Below are positions 51,181 to 63,265 of a stretch of 64,000 nt of DNA, one piece after another (within the stretch, counting starts at the first letter, position 1; each line of letters starts with the position of its first letter). The stretch is from the NCBI RefSeq assembly GCF_052857255.1, contig NC_135506.1, forward strand, positions 73,731,056 through 73,795,055. The letters run 5' to 3'. The position numbers and the translations under genes are program-made. Source of the DNA: Amblyomma americanum (taxonomy: Eukaryota > Arthropoda > Arachnida > Ixodida > Ixodidae). The notes under the pieces were generated by a model. That model did no database searches. It had not been told where the DNA came from and worked only from the letters and a program-made list of their open reading frames with translations.

Positions 51181-52340
51181 TTCATCTAAACGGCTTTAAC
51201 GATCACGACCTTCTTCTGGTAACAATCAGTGTTCGACTATCCTTTTCAGGGATCTCAAAGAAAATAATACGTGATTATGATAAACCAAACTACTCTAAAA
51301 TAAATGATGAACTTGAAGTATTTTTCAACTGCACGCTACTTCCTTCTTTTTATAATCACACGGTGGAAGATAACTGGGTATGTTTCAAGAATAAAATGTC
51401 TACTCTAATTAAGAAATATATCCCGTTGATCTCGATAACAAATGACGAAACAAATCCTTGGTTTACTAATGCCCTACGTAACATCAGGAATAAAAAGAAA
51501 CGTCGGTACAATATCGCTAAACGCGTCAATAATGCTCCTTCGTGGGAAAGGTACAGCCTTTGCTTAAAAACGTACTGTTCTGCCTTAGCTGCAGCTAAAA
51601 ATAAATATTTCTCCACAGATTTACCTTCTCTCTCAAATTCGAATCCAAAAACGTTTTGGCGAGTTATATCACCTGACCGTGACTCTAACCAGATTGCCTT
51701 GCATAGCGATACAAATACTCCCCTCCCTGACAATGTGCGCCCCTCTGCGTTTAATACGTTTTTTTCATCGATTTTCAACCGCGAGGATTATACCAATATA
51801 CCTGATGTTGCTGATTTTGACTGGCAATTCATGGAAAGTATTGAAATCTCGGTGGAGGGAATTGCATGTCTTATTAATAATTTGAAGTTTTCTACTTCAT
51901 CTGGTATTGACAACATTAGTTCCAAGATATTAAAAAATACCATTTCTATATCCAGTAACATTCTGTACCATATATTCAAGCAGTCTTTGTCATCGGGACA
52001 GCTGCCCAATGACTGGAAAATGGCCAAAATCATACCCATATTTAAAACTGGGAATAAACACTCCCCGGAAAATTACCGTTCAATTTCATTGACCTGCAAT
52101 TGCTGCAAGATGCTTGAACATATAATTGCTACTCATACTTATAATCACCTAGAGTCCAATAATCTCTTTTTTTGCCATCAACATGGTTTCAGGAAAGGAT
52201 TATCATGTGAGACACAGTTACTCGAATTCACGACTGATCTGCACCTTAACATGAACAATAAGCAGCAGACCAATTGCATTTTCCTTGACTTTTCCAAAGC
52301 ATTTGATCGTGTAGCTCATTGTCGCCTTATTGCTAAATAA
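51168..52340 (+). pseudogene. LINE ORF2: end of endonuclease and N-terminal half of RT
   Basis: Uninterrupted for about 390 codons. FNDHDLLLVTIS, PWFTNALRNIRNKKKRRYNI, then the RT: LPNDWKMAKIIPIFKTGNK, NYRSISLTCNCCKMLEHII, HQHGFRKGLSCETQLLEF and CIFLDFSKAFDRVAHCRL (motif A, catalytic Asp in FLDFSKAFD). These motifs are typical of CR1/Jockey-group RT. It ends at TAA 52,338-52,340 through a frame change. Confidence 0.85.
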
Positions 52341-52346
52341 ATGCAC

Positions 52347-53338
52347 TTCGAATTGACTCCTTCACTCTAACATGGCTTCGTAATTTTTTTTCGAATCGTC
52401 AACAGTTCACAGTAGTTAATAATATTGCTTCGTCTCCTACTTACGTTACTTCTGGTGTGCCTCAGGGCAGTGTTTTGGGCCCTTTACTCTTCCTAATTTA
52501 CATAAATGATTTTCCACTTAATGTTTCTTCTCGCTTACGTATTTTCGTTGACGACTGCATTATTTACAGATCAATTAACAGTACTGACGACCACCTGGCC
52601 CTTCAAAATGACTTTAGCCTAAATCGTAGTTGGTGTAACACCTGGTTAATGGCTTTTAATGTGTCAAAATGTCAGGTAATTTCTTTTACTCGTAAGCGTG
52701 ACAACTCACATTTTTTATACAACGTCAATAATAACGAATTGTTACATACAGTATCGTTTAAATATTTGGGTGTTCACCTAACCGATAACCTCTCCTGGAC
52801 AGACCATATTACAGCAGTTTGCGCAAAAGCTTCAAGGACATTAGGTTACCTACGTCGTAATCTGAGTAATTCACCTTCCCACATCCGCAAATTGGCCTAT
52901 CAGACATTTGTTCGTCCTCAGCTCGAGTATGCATCCTACATACATCCTACATACTTAATCGACATGCTTGAATCAGTCCAGAACCGAGCTGCCCGTTTCA
53001 TTTCATGTAATTATAGCTATCACTCCAGCGTAACGCAAATGAAACTCGATCATTCCATACAGCCTTTAGTTCTTCACCGTAATATCGCTCTGTTATCCTT
53101 GTTTCACAAATATGTTTAAATGCCACACAATCCACACTACTTATCCAGACCGCCTCGAACACGTCTCGTCGTTTAAATAACCACTTAAGTTTTGTGCGCA
53201 TGTACGGTACGACACATGCTTTTAACTTTTCCGCACTTGCTACCGCCATTCGCTTGTGGAATAATCTGCCTGATCACATTGCTTCCGAGTCAGATCAAGA
53301 AAAATTTCGTCATCTCCTGCACGAGCATTGTTCATAAT
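52347..53338 (+). pseudogene. LINE ORF2: C-terminal half of RT and tail
   Basis: Frame resumes LRIDSFTLTWLRNFFSNRQQ, VTSGVPQGSVLGPLLFLIYI (motif B), LRIFVDDCIIYR (motif C: the usual FADD is FVDD; catalytic DD kept, codons 52,550-52,555), VSFKYLGVHLTDNLSW and ASRTLGYLRRNL. A stop at 53,117-53,119, then a frame change and the conserved tail AIRLWNNLPDHIAS to TAA at 53,336-53,338. There is no RNase H, unlike the other LINEs in the window. Confidence 0.85.
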
Positions 53339-53807
53339 AGCACTTACAAATAACTTTATCTTGTTTCTTACACTTGGCAATCTGCTTCGAACTTCTTGTG
53401 ATATTTGTGATGCATTGCTATCTCGCTCCTGTGAATTGCTATTTTATGCGGCGTCGTGTGTTCACTTGTATGACCTGTATATATTATTGCTTTTTTGCGT
53501 CTTTTTCCCTGAATATCACTTCAAGAATTGTACTGCCTGATATGTTCATTCTTTGTGTATTTTACTTTCTAGTAATAATGCCTTACGTTAAGTTTTACTC
53601 ATGTTATTTCCTTAAGTGTACCTTTGTGGCCTTTCATTACTACAGTTGTTCCTGTTTCATGTTTTTATCTTGGTAGTAATGTTGATGAGCCCTGTATTAA
53701 GGTGTATCTTTTGTATACCACTTTAGAAGGCTGCTTACTCTGAAACCCCTCTTACACAATGCCCCCACGGGGCCTGTAAGGTATTTTAAATAAATAAAGA
53801 AATAAAA

Positions 53808-54237
53808 TGTTAAGCAGCTGTTTGGTACTGGCACCGTTAAAAGGTGAAGAAAAACTAAATATTACGTTGACTGAGTAAAGGCACTAAATGTAGACCTGTG
53901 CCTTTCTTCTTTAATTTATTGCTTTCTTGCTGTGCTTATTTGACTACATTAGCTTCATTATTTTTCTTTCGTTTGCTTACTTTTTGTTGCTTCATTCTCT
54001 AGTTGGTGTATATAGCTGTTCACTCACTCGCTGATCCGTGAGCAGGCCCGACTTCGCTAAAGAACTAGAAGGAATCAAAGCAGAAATGAACGCAATAAAA
54101 TATTCTGCACCGGTCTGATTCAGAAATTATCTAAAGAAAGGAAGTACGTTTCTTCTATTAGATTATTTTGAATCTCTCTCGATGACTTACGAAGCAGCAA
54201 CAGCAAAGCTTACAAATATCTTTTGCTTCGAAATGAT
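53808..54237. other. no gene recognised
   Basis: AT-rich unassigned sequence downstream of the LINE. Confidence 0.4.
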
Positions 54238-54341
54238 TGTGTGTATGTATGTGTGTATATGTGCGCACACACGTGCACGCACGCACACACACATAAACGC
54301 ACACGCACATACGCACGCGCACTCATGCACGCACGGTTATC
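54238..54341. repeat. (GT)n/(CA)n-rich microsatellite
   Basis: GTGTATGTATGTGTGTATAT followed by CA-rich interrupted repeats with GCAC and ACGC variants. Its plus-strand purine/pyrimidine alternation could adopt Z-DNA, but nothing more can be said. Confidence 0.85.
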
Positions 54342-54524
54342 TAAACACACTCAAGAAATAGGTAAATTAGGTGCAATACTGTTTATAATTACTTACGTGA
54401 ACAAATAAAGTGAAGACTGGGCCTAATAGGAGCCCTGAATTCTATTTCATGGACGTTATGAAAAACCACAAGGAGCAGAGCTACAATATGCAAGCGGAAG
54501 TACCATACACTAAAGGAACACGGT

Positions 54525-54840
54525 AGTACTGCCATCTGGTATTTAAAGACGGTCGTATTATTAATGCATGAGCATTAAATGGTGTTGCAGAGAAAATGAA
54601 GCCTCAGGTGAAGCCCTATGAGCGAAGCCCTGCTCACAGGATTGTGAACAAACTGCTCAGTGTGGCAGATTGCAGTTTCATGAATGTTCGGTCGCGAGAG
54701 CCTCCTCGGGAAGAGCAAACTGGGTCGCACAAACCCTGCCGGTGGAAGCACCTGCCATCGCAGTGCAGTGGCGGATAGCTTAACCACGGCACCACTGCGC
54801 CAAAGTGTGGCATGAGGACTCCCAACGATATATGAATGCA
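54525..54840 (-). mobile_element. tRNA-derived SINE, GCGCAGTGGT-type, third locus
   Basis: The minus-strand head TTGGCGCAGTGGTGCCGTGG (about 54,783-54,802) then TTAAGC, with body blocks TTTGTGCGACCCAGTTTGC and CACTGAGCAGTTTGTTCAC shared with 5,790-6,010. Longest copy in the window. Confidence 0.6.
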
Positions 54841-55225
54841 TAGTAGAGGATGCCTAATGTCCCTGCGTTAAGAAATGATGAAAACGAAGACGACAAGAAC
54901 TAAAATTAAAAAAAACTCGCTGTCCGGTCAATGAGTGCAGTTCGTGACGGCGACCGCTCACGAGATTTTCTTCTTTAATGATCGAGGCGCAGGTGGCGAA
55001 TAATCATGAACATTACTATGATGCGTGAGTGCATTTGTGAATTTGAAGCGTGGTTGAATAGCGCAGCTCTAGCTTTCAAGACAGCCGTTTATATATACAT
55101 TGCGTCTCACAGTAGTCTTGTTCTGAAATAAAGCATTATTGAAGCAAGGAAAGAAGACAAGCCAACTTTAACTGAATACCTGTTAGGCAGCGAAGAACGG
55201 TAGGCATTTTTTGGAACACTTCCTA
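54841..55225. other. no gene recognised
   Basis: Unassigned. Confidence 0.4.
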
Positions 55226-55228
55226 GGT

Positions 55229-55475
55229 AATCATTATGATGATGATGAATGATGTTAATGACGCAAAGGTAACGTGGACAATGATGGCCTTGACGAGACG
55301 TTTTTCGTCTACAAAAGGTGAGGCCAGAAAAACGTTTTTGAAGCATTTCACCACAGGGAAGCCGAGCAAAACGCCATGAAAAAGCTTATGCGCATTGTAC
55401 CCGAAATGATACCAGGCGATGCTAGGGATTGAACCCCGCAGTTTTCGCATACGAGGCGGATGCTCCGTTCATGCA
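55229..55475 (-). mobile_element. tRNA-derived SINE, GCATCCGCCTCGTATGCG family
   Basis: The minus-strand head contains GAGCATCCGCCTCGTATGCG, B box GGGGTTCAATCCC, body GGTATCATTTCGGGTACAATG, ending in an (ATC)n-like tail at about 55,229-55,255. A fourth SINE family, present once. Confidence 0.6.
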
Positions 55476-55476
55476 A

Positions 55477-55733
55477 ACCCGACCGCTGTGGCCGCGTTTC
55501 GATGAAGGCGAAACTCAAAAGGCACTTATGCGATATGTGATGTCAGTTATCGTTAAAGATCCCCAGGTGGTCGAAATTATTCCGGAGCCCACCGCTATGG
55601 CACCTCATTCTCTCTTTCTTCTTTCACTACCGCCTTTCTCCCTTCTCTCACGGCGCAGTTGAGGTATCTACCGAGAAATGCTACAGTTAGCGCCTCTCAT
55701 TTCCTGGTCACCAATCATCAACATCATTTCATG
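55477..55733 (+). mobile_element. Ruka-type SINE, 5' truncated
   Basis: Begins AACCCGACCGCTGTGGCC (B-box end), then GATCCCCAGGTGGTCGAAA, a pyrimidine tract and a degenerate 3' end, GAGAAATGCTACAGTTAG. It abuts the head of the SINE at 55,229-55,475. Confidence 0.7.
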
Positions 55734-55899
55734 TTATGTAATCAGCTTCAGCACCAGAATCATTATAATGTTGAGTCATGCCTTAACACTATACCTAATT
55801 TCGACGGACACTACAGCCAAGGAAGCGGTGCTTTGCAACTATTCCACTTGTTGGTTGCGTAACAGACGCAGGGTGAATGTTGCGAAAACCTAACAACGT

Positions 55900-56212
55900 A
55901 ACGTGGGTTCGAAGCCCCGTGGGCCGTTTTCGGTTATAAAATATCTGGTACGGGCCCCATTTGAACCCAACATATTTTTGGAAATGTGGCGGTGTGCTTG
56001 AAGGTTGCTTCACTTCCGCCACCGGTTGGCTCGGTATTGCACTGCCTCCGGGATCGGCCTGGGACATTATAGCGCGCGTCTTTTCTATCCTATGCTTAAA
56101 CTCTCCTACTTTCCGCACGTGGTAGCGATTGTGGCTCAGCTTGAGCCAGCGGGCAGGCCTGTGCCTTTTCCTTTTCATTTTTCCTGGCAACAACAGAAGA
56201 AGAAGAAGAACG
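55900..56212 (+). repeat. probable retroelement 3' end with (GAA)n tail
   Basis: A moderately GC-rich block ends in CAACAGAAGAAGAAGAAGAA (about 56,189-56,212), the kind of terminal simple repeat LINEs and SINEs leave. No coding motif; family not recognised. Confidence 0.35.
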
Positions 56213-56214
56213 TA

Positions 56215-59055
56215 ACAAAAAGTTCATGTTTTGTGTTTCTTAGGTTGTGCCAAGATATCTTACTCGGGCGTCAATTTCATAATCGTTTTTTTTTTCATCG
56301 TTCATAATGAGGGCAAGTTAGCGAGTAAATGAAGTAACAAATAAAGAAAATAAAGAAATAAAGAAACGAATGACCAGTTTTAAACTTTTCAACCTTGTGA
56401 TTGCCACGCAATGTAGCCCTGTTCAATTCATTGCCCTCCCAGAAAACCTATACGGTTGTGAAAGCTACACGAATCGAATTTTATGAACTACACGGTTAGA
56501 CAGCAGTTCAGCAATTGAATTGGTTTAACTGCCTTGTCGCTACATTTTTCAGTGAGTAGTTAGTGCTTCGCGCCATCACGTGCCATGGATTAGCGTTAGA
56601 AACATTTCTTAGACTTTCAGATTACGAAGGTTGTGGTTGGCGCGTCGCTGTCAACTTTTAGACACAGAAGCATAGATTCGTTGATAAATACACTATCTTT
56701 GTGGTGTGGAAGAAGAAAACTTTAGTAAAAAAGACAAGTTGGGGTCAATCTCTGCACCGTAAATTTTAGTCTTTGCCCATTTATATTGCTTGGCTCATGA
56801 ATTTGATTAAGAATAACCGTTCTGATTAAGTTATGCCCAGGGTGAGCCATAAACGTCGTCAGAAGGCAGCGGAGGTTGAGCGCCGTTGATTTTGGCGATA
56901 GGGCTTGTTATATTATTCTCGGATCTGAAGTCATGGGAATATTCTTGGAAAAAGAGTCGTTAACTTGCTTGCGCTTGCGAGTATACCTAGCAGCCATGGT
57001 GCATTCCCGGTGACCCGTATGCCTAGCGTGCAGGGGGCGGGGGAAAACGCAGTCCATTTAAGAGACTGCTATATCTCATTTTTTTGAAACGTAAATGGTT
57101 CCTGGGAAATCAGGGATTGATGTTCTCCGGTATCACAAAGGGCAACATTCAACACGCCATCCAGACGACCCACGCTGCGTGGTTCTTCATACGGCTGAAT
57201 TCTGATTTTCTATGTTGAGGTTTGAAGTAAGGGAACTGCTCCTTGTTAATCCGATCATCCCGACAAACACTAATTAGAACCGAGGCAAATAAACCAAGTA
57301 ATGACTGAATATTCTATTAGCACAATATTTTGCACATTTTTACCTTTTAGACTTTTCTCTGAGCACTCATGCTAACACCTTTGTCTCCCTAAAACCCCCA
57401 AGTGGAGCATAATAGTAGAATGTCGGCGGTCTTTGCGCAATAGCTAATTTCTCTGTTTTCCCCAATAAAGACCATTCTGCTCATCCACGTGTCTGCACTG
57501 CTTTGTTGTTTAAAACGGTTCACCATACCAGAGCATTTCGTCCCTTACGAGCAGCCATGCCATTGCATGCTTTTCTTGACAGCGTTGAAAACAGCAATCC
57601 GAAACTCAATTTGACAGCGTCTCTATGGGCCGGGCTGATTCTCCATGCAAGCAAGAGAAAATACCCCCGGACAGCTCATCGTAAATGCGGGTTCGTGAAG
57701 CTCAATTCGATTGGAATTTTCCATGCTCTTGCGCGCCAGAAAAGCGATCGAGTTTCAGGAGCGAAGGAGCGGGGGATGAGGGTCAACAAACGTAGTCGCT
57801 ACATAAAGCAGAGAAGGCTTATCTTCTCTTTGTCAAGCACGATGCGAAACTGTGTAGCAGCTGCGCTTGCCCTGCTCGTAAAACAAGGAGGGGCTCACCA
57901 CAAGGAATTAACTTGTCATGAGCGACGAGCTCCTGTGCCCGGCGTATAGCATTAGTGCGACCTGTAAACAAACATCTCCGCTGTGTTTTCGGTGGTGCCT
58001 TTGGTAGCTATATTCTTCTGTTTGTTGCTGTCAGAAAATGGCCTTTCTCTTGTCTCTCCTCACAAGTGCACTGTTTGTCTTTGCTGGCTGCATTGTTCAG
58101 AGAAGGCGATGATGGTGAAGGGCAGGGTGAAAAATGGAGGCCTTGGGCTTGGGCCGGTTTGCTCCGGTAGTGTGTCGCAGGCTGGGAGGTTATTTTGTAT
58201 AACCTTTCAATTATAACCTTCCAGGTAAGTATGAGAGATAATTAAGAAGAAAGGTTTGCAGAGTAACTGGCTACCTGGACCAGAATAACGTAATGACTGC
58301 GTACAAATTGAGCACTGATTTAATTATGTAGTTCGTCTTTGGATTCGGAAATGCGCAGCCGCCACTGCTTCTGTTATCGGCCTCTGGATGAGGTCGATGA
58401 TAATATGGTGTGCATGAGATTACAAGAAATGGTTGTCTGCGTGGGGACAAACCGGAAGCAATCGATTAAGCTACCTATGGAAGCTGCACTTGAAACGGCC
58501 GCAGCAGGATTGGTTTTATGTACACCAGCTAAGTACTGAAGCCTGGACTCTCATATAAACCCGTGTAAATGTCGAGGCTATCTAATTTTCTTCTTCACTT
58601 CCTCTCCTGCCTTCCTTCTCTGTGTACTTCCTTAATTACTTTCTCTGGCATCATCGACTCCAACAGATTCTTGTCACCTTTACTCCAAGGATAAACATTT
58701 GGAGTGGAGAGCACAGAACAGCGCAAAAAATAAAAACGAAACTTGCACGTTATCAATGCTCATGTCTGAGTGCTGCTCCCTGCTTTGAGATTGTAACAGA
58801 GCACTGTCAAATGCCGAAAATAGAACAATAAGCACAGGTGATGTGCGCATGCCCATACAAGGTAACAAGAAGAGGGGAACACAGAAAACGTCAAAGAGGT
58901 AAGCTTGTGCCATCTGTTAGCTGCAGAGGTTATTTTCTTTATTCACCAACTGGAAACATGTTTGGATACAAATAGCAACATCGGTATTAGGCAGGAGTTA
59001 ATTTTTGAGACAGGTGCGGTGAAAACCAAAATGACCTGGATAAAATAGAGTTGTG
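56215..59055. other. no gene recognised
   Basis: Longest stretch without identifiable repeats. It contains one open frame (57,557-57,949 plus from the first ATG, about 130 codons) and smaller ones, none with domain, splice or composition signals that I can support. Possibly old unique intergenic DNA. Confidence 0.4.
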
Positions 59056-59059
59056 GTGC

Positions 59060-59868
59060 ACTACGTGGCTAATGTTCCTAAATACTACAAAGACTGTGTA
59101 AATTTCTCTTCATCGCCTACGAAATTATACTCCGCTTACTTTTAAAATTAACGATACTGCCATTATTTCTACTAATTTTTTAATTATCTTGGTATTAACC
59201 TCGCTGGTGACTTCTCATGGTGTTGCCACATTAAACACATAATAAACTAGTCTAATCGAGCATCTGGGTATCTCCGTCGTAATCTGCGCATGACACCTTC
59301 TGCCTTAAAATTACTAGCTTATAAAACATTTGTGCTACGTAAGCTTGAATACGCTTACGGAATATTTGACCCCCATCAGTCTAACCTTACCTCAGCCCTT
59401 GAATCTGATCAGAATCGGGCCACTGGCTTTATTCTTGCAAACCACTAGCGATACTATCGCATCACCGCCTTGAAGTTCCAACTAAAACTTCCTTCTCTCG
59501 CTTCCCGTCGCCGAATTTCACATGTCTGCCTTTATCACAGGTTTTTCCATTGTTCACCTCATGACAAAAAGGTCATTCTACCAGTACGTCGAACACCCCG
59601 CACAGGCCATCTAAACAGCGTCATCCAGCTTCGTGCCCGCACTACCACATTTCAGAAATCTTTTTTTGTCCACACAGCTCACGACTGGAATGACCTTCCC
59701 GGCGACTTAGCGCTAATCACTGATCCAGCTCATTACAAGACTGCCATCGACGAAGCCGTGTCATCGTCATGATTCCCATGTAACATTCATTGTTAACCGC
59801 TGTTCTTGTGCCCACATCTTATGTGATGTCCCGCGAGGGACCCTTGAGGGTCAAATAAATAAATAAGT
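59060..59868 (+). pseudogene. CR1/L2-type LINE, 5' truncated, 3' RT tail
   Basis: LGINLAGDFSWCCHIKHI, ASGYLRRNLRMTPSALKLLA, YKTFVLRKLEYAYGI and SDQNRATGFILANH, then (59,470-59,772) LRARTTTFQKSFFVHTAHDW and NDLPGDLALI. These correspond to the region after the RT catalytic core and to the W..LP tail of the LINE at 49,756-53,807. The 3'-UTR ends with two hairpins, TCCC-GCGA-GGGA and GACCC-TTGA-GGGTC (59,829-59,852), then AAATAAATAAATAAG. Confidence 0.8.
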
Positions 59869-59869
59869 C

Positions 59870-60235
59870 TACGCCGTACATTTTAACGCATGTGCTGACA
59901 GGTTAAATCTTCCCATTTCAGGCATGTAAAAAATTTAGTTCATTTAAAATTACTTTTAGTTGATGCTTTTTATTCTTTAATTTAAGAACACTGCACAACA
60001 CTATAGCTTCTTTCCCCTGTTTTTACCCCTGCTTGTCATTCAAGTATCCACGATACGCCGAGATGGAGCGTAGCTTTCATGCATAGCTACCTGCATTTAA
60101 TTCAACTCGCGGACTCCTCAGACTGTTCTTCTGAGGCCACTGAGACTATATTGCACGCTCTTGCAGAACACCCTGTATATGAGCGAGAAGTGGCTTTGAG
60201 CGCTTCCTTGACGCGTTTCGAGAGCGGGCCACTTT
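59870..60235. other. no gene recognised
   Basis: Unassigned, between two LINE fragments. Confidence 0.4.
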
Positions 60236-60760
60236 TGGAGGAGGAGGAGGATAAACTTTATTGCCGTCGACCAAGGTAGCAGTTGGTGTGGGGTTATAGC
60301 CCCACCATGTGGCCATGAGCCCGTGGCGTTCGGCGACTTCTAGGGCTCTTGTCACAACCCGGATCTGGATCTGTGTGTCCGAGCCGGAACTGAGCAATGC
60401 GGCCTCCAACTGGTCTGGATTCGAGAGCTGCGAACCTCGCGGAGGGGAGTCCTGAGGGCAAGCGCAGAGTATATGGGATAGAGTGGCATGTTGGCCATAT
60501 AGATGAGAGGAGGGAGAGTAGACACCAGAGTATATGCTGGCATATATCGCGGGATTGGGGAAGGTGTTCGTTTGGAGTTGCCTCCAGGAGACCTCTTTTG
60601 GAGGACCTTGTGCTGGGCGCTCGGCCTGAGAGCTACGAAGATCTCTAAGGAACGCGAGCGCTTCTGTTTCTTGCGCAGCTACTATCCTCCTCTTCTTTGC
60701 GTTCTCTCTTGCCGAGTGCACATTATCAGGCCTTATAATGATCCCTAAGGCCAACCTCTC
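60236..60760 (-). pseudogene. LINE (I/R1-like) 3' end
   Basis: The minus-strand frame of about 200 codons has VSWRQLQTNTFPNPAIYASI, HATLSHILCACPQD (Cys/His remnant), LEAALLSSG and VTRALEVAERHGL; compare WRKLQTGVFPNPVLYSK in the LINE at 34,246-35,959. Its 3' end is GGCAATAAAGTTTATCC plus (TCC)n at 60,236-60,253. RT and RNase H are missing through 5' truncation. Confidence 0.7.
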
Positions 60761-60764
60761 TGCC

Positions 60765-61845
60765 GTTCTTTCAAATAAGCCTCTCTATGCGTTTACGCAT
60801 ATATTTCATCACACTGAATAAACAGTGCAAATAACAGACGGACAAGACGAAAGGCGGACACAGGACGAGCGCTGGCTTTCAGCAAAGGAGATCGTATTCA
60901 TCGACAACCTTAGAGCATCGCGCGCACCTGTGTGTGGTTTCTGTGCTCTTTCACTCTCTATGATCGCGTGCTGGTCTTTGAGTATTCCTTTTAGAACACA
61001 TGGGTTCTGCTATAAACGTTAGCTGAGAGTCAGCGCTCATCCTGGTTTGCCTTAATTCTTGCTTGTATGCTTTTCGCGCTGTTTATTTGGTATCCGCGTT
61101 TAACAACTCGGCGAAATCAACATTCTGCTAAATAACATAATCAAGGGTTCGATGAAAGTTTGTCTGCTCATGTATAGAATGAAGTGAATCACGGTCACTG
61201 ACCGGGTTTGAAGAAGTGTGTGACGTTTCAGAATCGCATGCGGGTTTCTTGTCACGTAAGTGACAATTCTTTGTTTCACACAGTGAACGAGGAATCCGTG
61301 TGCGTTTGCGAAACGACATATAGTTCTTCGGACTTGATCTGTTGCTGTAATTCAATTTATTCTGCTAAGTTTATTTATTACTTTATCTTTACATTCTACA
61401 TCGTATATTGCAAAATCTTTTCTATTCATTTTTTCTTGTTCGTAACGTATTGTATAACAGTGCCCTGCCAGTGTTTTAGCACAAATTGCGTTCGTTGCTA
61501 ACCCTCTCACCCTACCTTCACGTAGTATTCAAAAGGTTAAAGCCCTTGAAGTAGCCTGAATAAATATATAATAGCAGAACCTGCTTAAGCTCCTCGCAGT
61601 CATTATAATCTCTCACTTTTTCTGACCGCTTACCTCAGATATTCCACCGAAAGTACGGATTGCTTAACGCTGCTTGCATGTGGTGTGTTAAGAAGTTTTA
61701 ATCTCGGGTTTATTTTATAAGCTAGCTTAATCTTTTGGTGCATATAACAGAAAGCTTCATCGCTCCGACTGGATTCCTTCACAAAAGACGGCAGTTTTAA
61801 TGAAGCTGGTCGCTCCGTGAGATTAAATTTTGGTGGCAGGCCACA
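60765..61845. other. no gene recognised
   Basis: Includes GGCGGACACAGGACGAGCGC near 60,853-60,872, a motif I associate loosely with tick repeats but cannot assign. Otherwise unassigned. Confidence 0.35.
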
Positions 61846-61847
61846 CG

Positions 61848-61955
61848 TACACCGACGCTGAGGTCTTTAGTTATTTACAAAAAAGCGGGCGTAATACACA
61901 CGCTTACACCGACGATGAGGTCTGTAATTATTAACAATATGGCGGGCGTAATGTA
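61848..61955. repeat. two tandem copies of a unit of about 55 bp
   Basis: Unit 1: ACACCGACGCTGAGGTCTTTAG ... GCGGGCGTAATACAC; unit 2: ACACCGACGATGAGGTCTGTAA ... GCGGGCGTAATGTAT. No known family. Confidence 0.7.
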
Positions 61956-61974
61956 TTGTTCGTCATTACGCCAC

Positions 61975-63265
61975 CCACTTTCATCATCAGCATTATCATT
62001 ACCATCAGCCTCACTACGCCCACTGCAGGGCAAGCCCACTCCCATATCTTTCCAACTAACCCGGTTCTGTACTAGCTCCGACCACCTTATCCGGGTAAAC
62101 CGGCTGATCTCATTCGTCCGCCGCACTTTCTGCCGCCCTCTGCCTGCTACACTTGCCTTATCTTGGTATCCAGTCCGTTACCCTTAAGCTCCAGCGGTTA
62201 TCTTGCCTTCCCATTACGTGCAGTGCCCAAGTCCACTTCTTCCTCTTGATTTACAATAGGTCATACACCTACGCTTTTTATCCTACCCGCTTTGCTCTCT
62301 TCCTGTCTCTTAACGTTACACCAATCATCATTCTTTCCATTGCTCGCTGCGTTGTCCTTAACTTAGGCTGAACCCCTCTCGTTAGCCCCCACGTTTCTGC
62401 CCCGTAGGTGAGTACCGCTAAGATACACCTGTTATATATTTGGTCTTGAGGCTAGTGACAAACTGCCATTGATTACCTGAGAGCACCTGCCAAATGCGCT
62501 TTCCTACATTCTAATTCTTCAAGTTATTTCAATATCGTAGTGCGGATCTTAGGTCGCTACATCTACTAAGTTCATGTATTCGTTTGCCACTTCCAGCACC
62601 TTGATATCTATCGAAAACCGCTATTCTCTTCCGAGACTGTTGAGCAGTACTTCAATTTTATGCAGAATAATTTTAAGGCCGCCGTTCTGCTTTGCCTTCG
62701 TAGGAGACTGATCATACCTTGTAGTTCGTCCCCTGAGTTACATATCAATGAAATGTCGCCACAGAGCTGCAATTACTAAGACATTTTTTATTAATTCTCA
62801 TTTCCAGATGTTTCCAATCCAGATCTCAGCATACCTCCAGTAACAAGCGATTAAGAGTACAAGATAATGCGTATCTTCATGCCTGACAACCTTCCTTTTT
62901 TTATTCAGGATCACGGTGGATGTGCACCTGTTATTCATATTTTGCAGCATTTTTATACACGTCTCTTCTGCAAGTTTATTCCGCAATGACGGCTGTGGTT
63001 TCGACTAAGTAAAGTGGTTTGTCGTAATCTATGAAGGCTATTTATTACATAATTGTTTGCTTTATTGTCCTAATTTTTTATCACCTTGTTGGTAGTGTAA
63101 ACATTGTCTATTATAAATTATCTTCACGAAAACCTTCCTGGTTCTTTGCTTGATTGAAGTCTAAGGTTGTGCTGATTCTATTAAAGATTACCTTTGCAAA
63201 CACTTCTTAGAACATGGACAGGGAATTGACCATTCTGTAAATTTTCAGGTCGAAGTTTTCTTTCT
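61975..63265 (-). pseudogene. RTE-type LINE remnant, heavily degenerate
   Basis: Minus strand: VFAKVIFNRISTTLDFNQAK (about 63,155-63,215) and NQEGFREDN correspond to the RT segment K....RI...L...Q..QEGFR; IAFIDYDKPL corresponds to motif A FIDY.KAF; CGDISLICNSGDELQGMISL (about 62,710-62,770) corresponds to motif C and its follow-on, with the catalytic ADD lost. The C-terminal region contains RWSELVQNRVSWKDMGVGLP and the 3' end GGGCGTAGTGAGGCTGATGG with an ATG/ATR tail (about 61,978-62,010). Many stops; an old copy. Confidence 0.6.

Larger units (their letters stand above)
49756..53807 (+). mobile_element. CR1/L2-type LINE, near complete, with 2A-like ORF1
   Basis: ORF1 (2A-like motif, coiled coil, RRM-like and basic C-terminal parts), ORF2 (APE endonuclease, reverse transcriptase, no RNase H), then a 3'-UTR ending in the hairpin GCCCC-CAC-GGGGC (53,761-53,773) and TAAATAAATAAAGAAATAAAA. 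A structured 3' end with short tandem repeats and no poly(A) is typical of the CR1/L2 group. At least six frame breaks make it inactive, but the coding structure is clear. The 5' end is not delimited. Confidence 0.85.

Noticed and set aside
54238..54341. Z-DNA-forming regulatory element
   Set aside because: Ordinary CA/GT microsatellite with interruptions and no nearby gene.
57503..57949. 148-codon plus-strand open frame
   Set aside because: The first codon is not ATG (first ATG near 57,557). No recognisable domain or splice context and low-information composition, so not reported as a gene.
60845..60880. GGCGGACACAGGACGAGCGC as a Penelope-like terminal repeat
   Set aside because: Only a vague resemblance from memory, with no second copy and no RT nearby.
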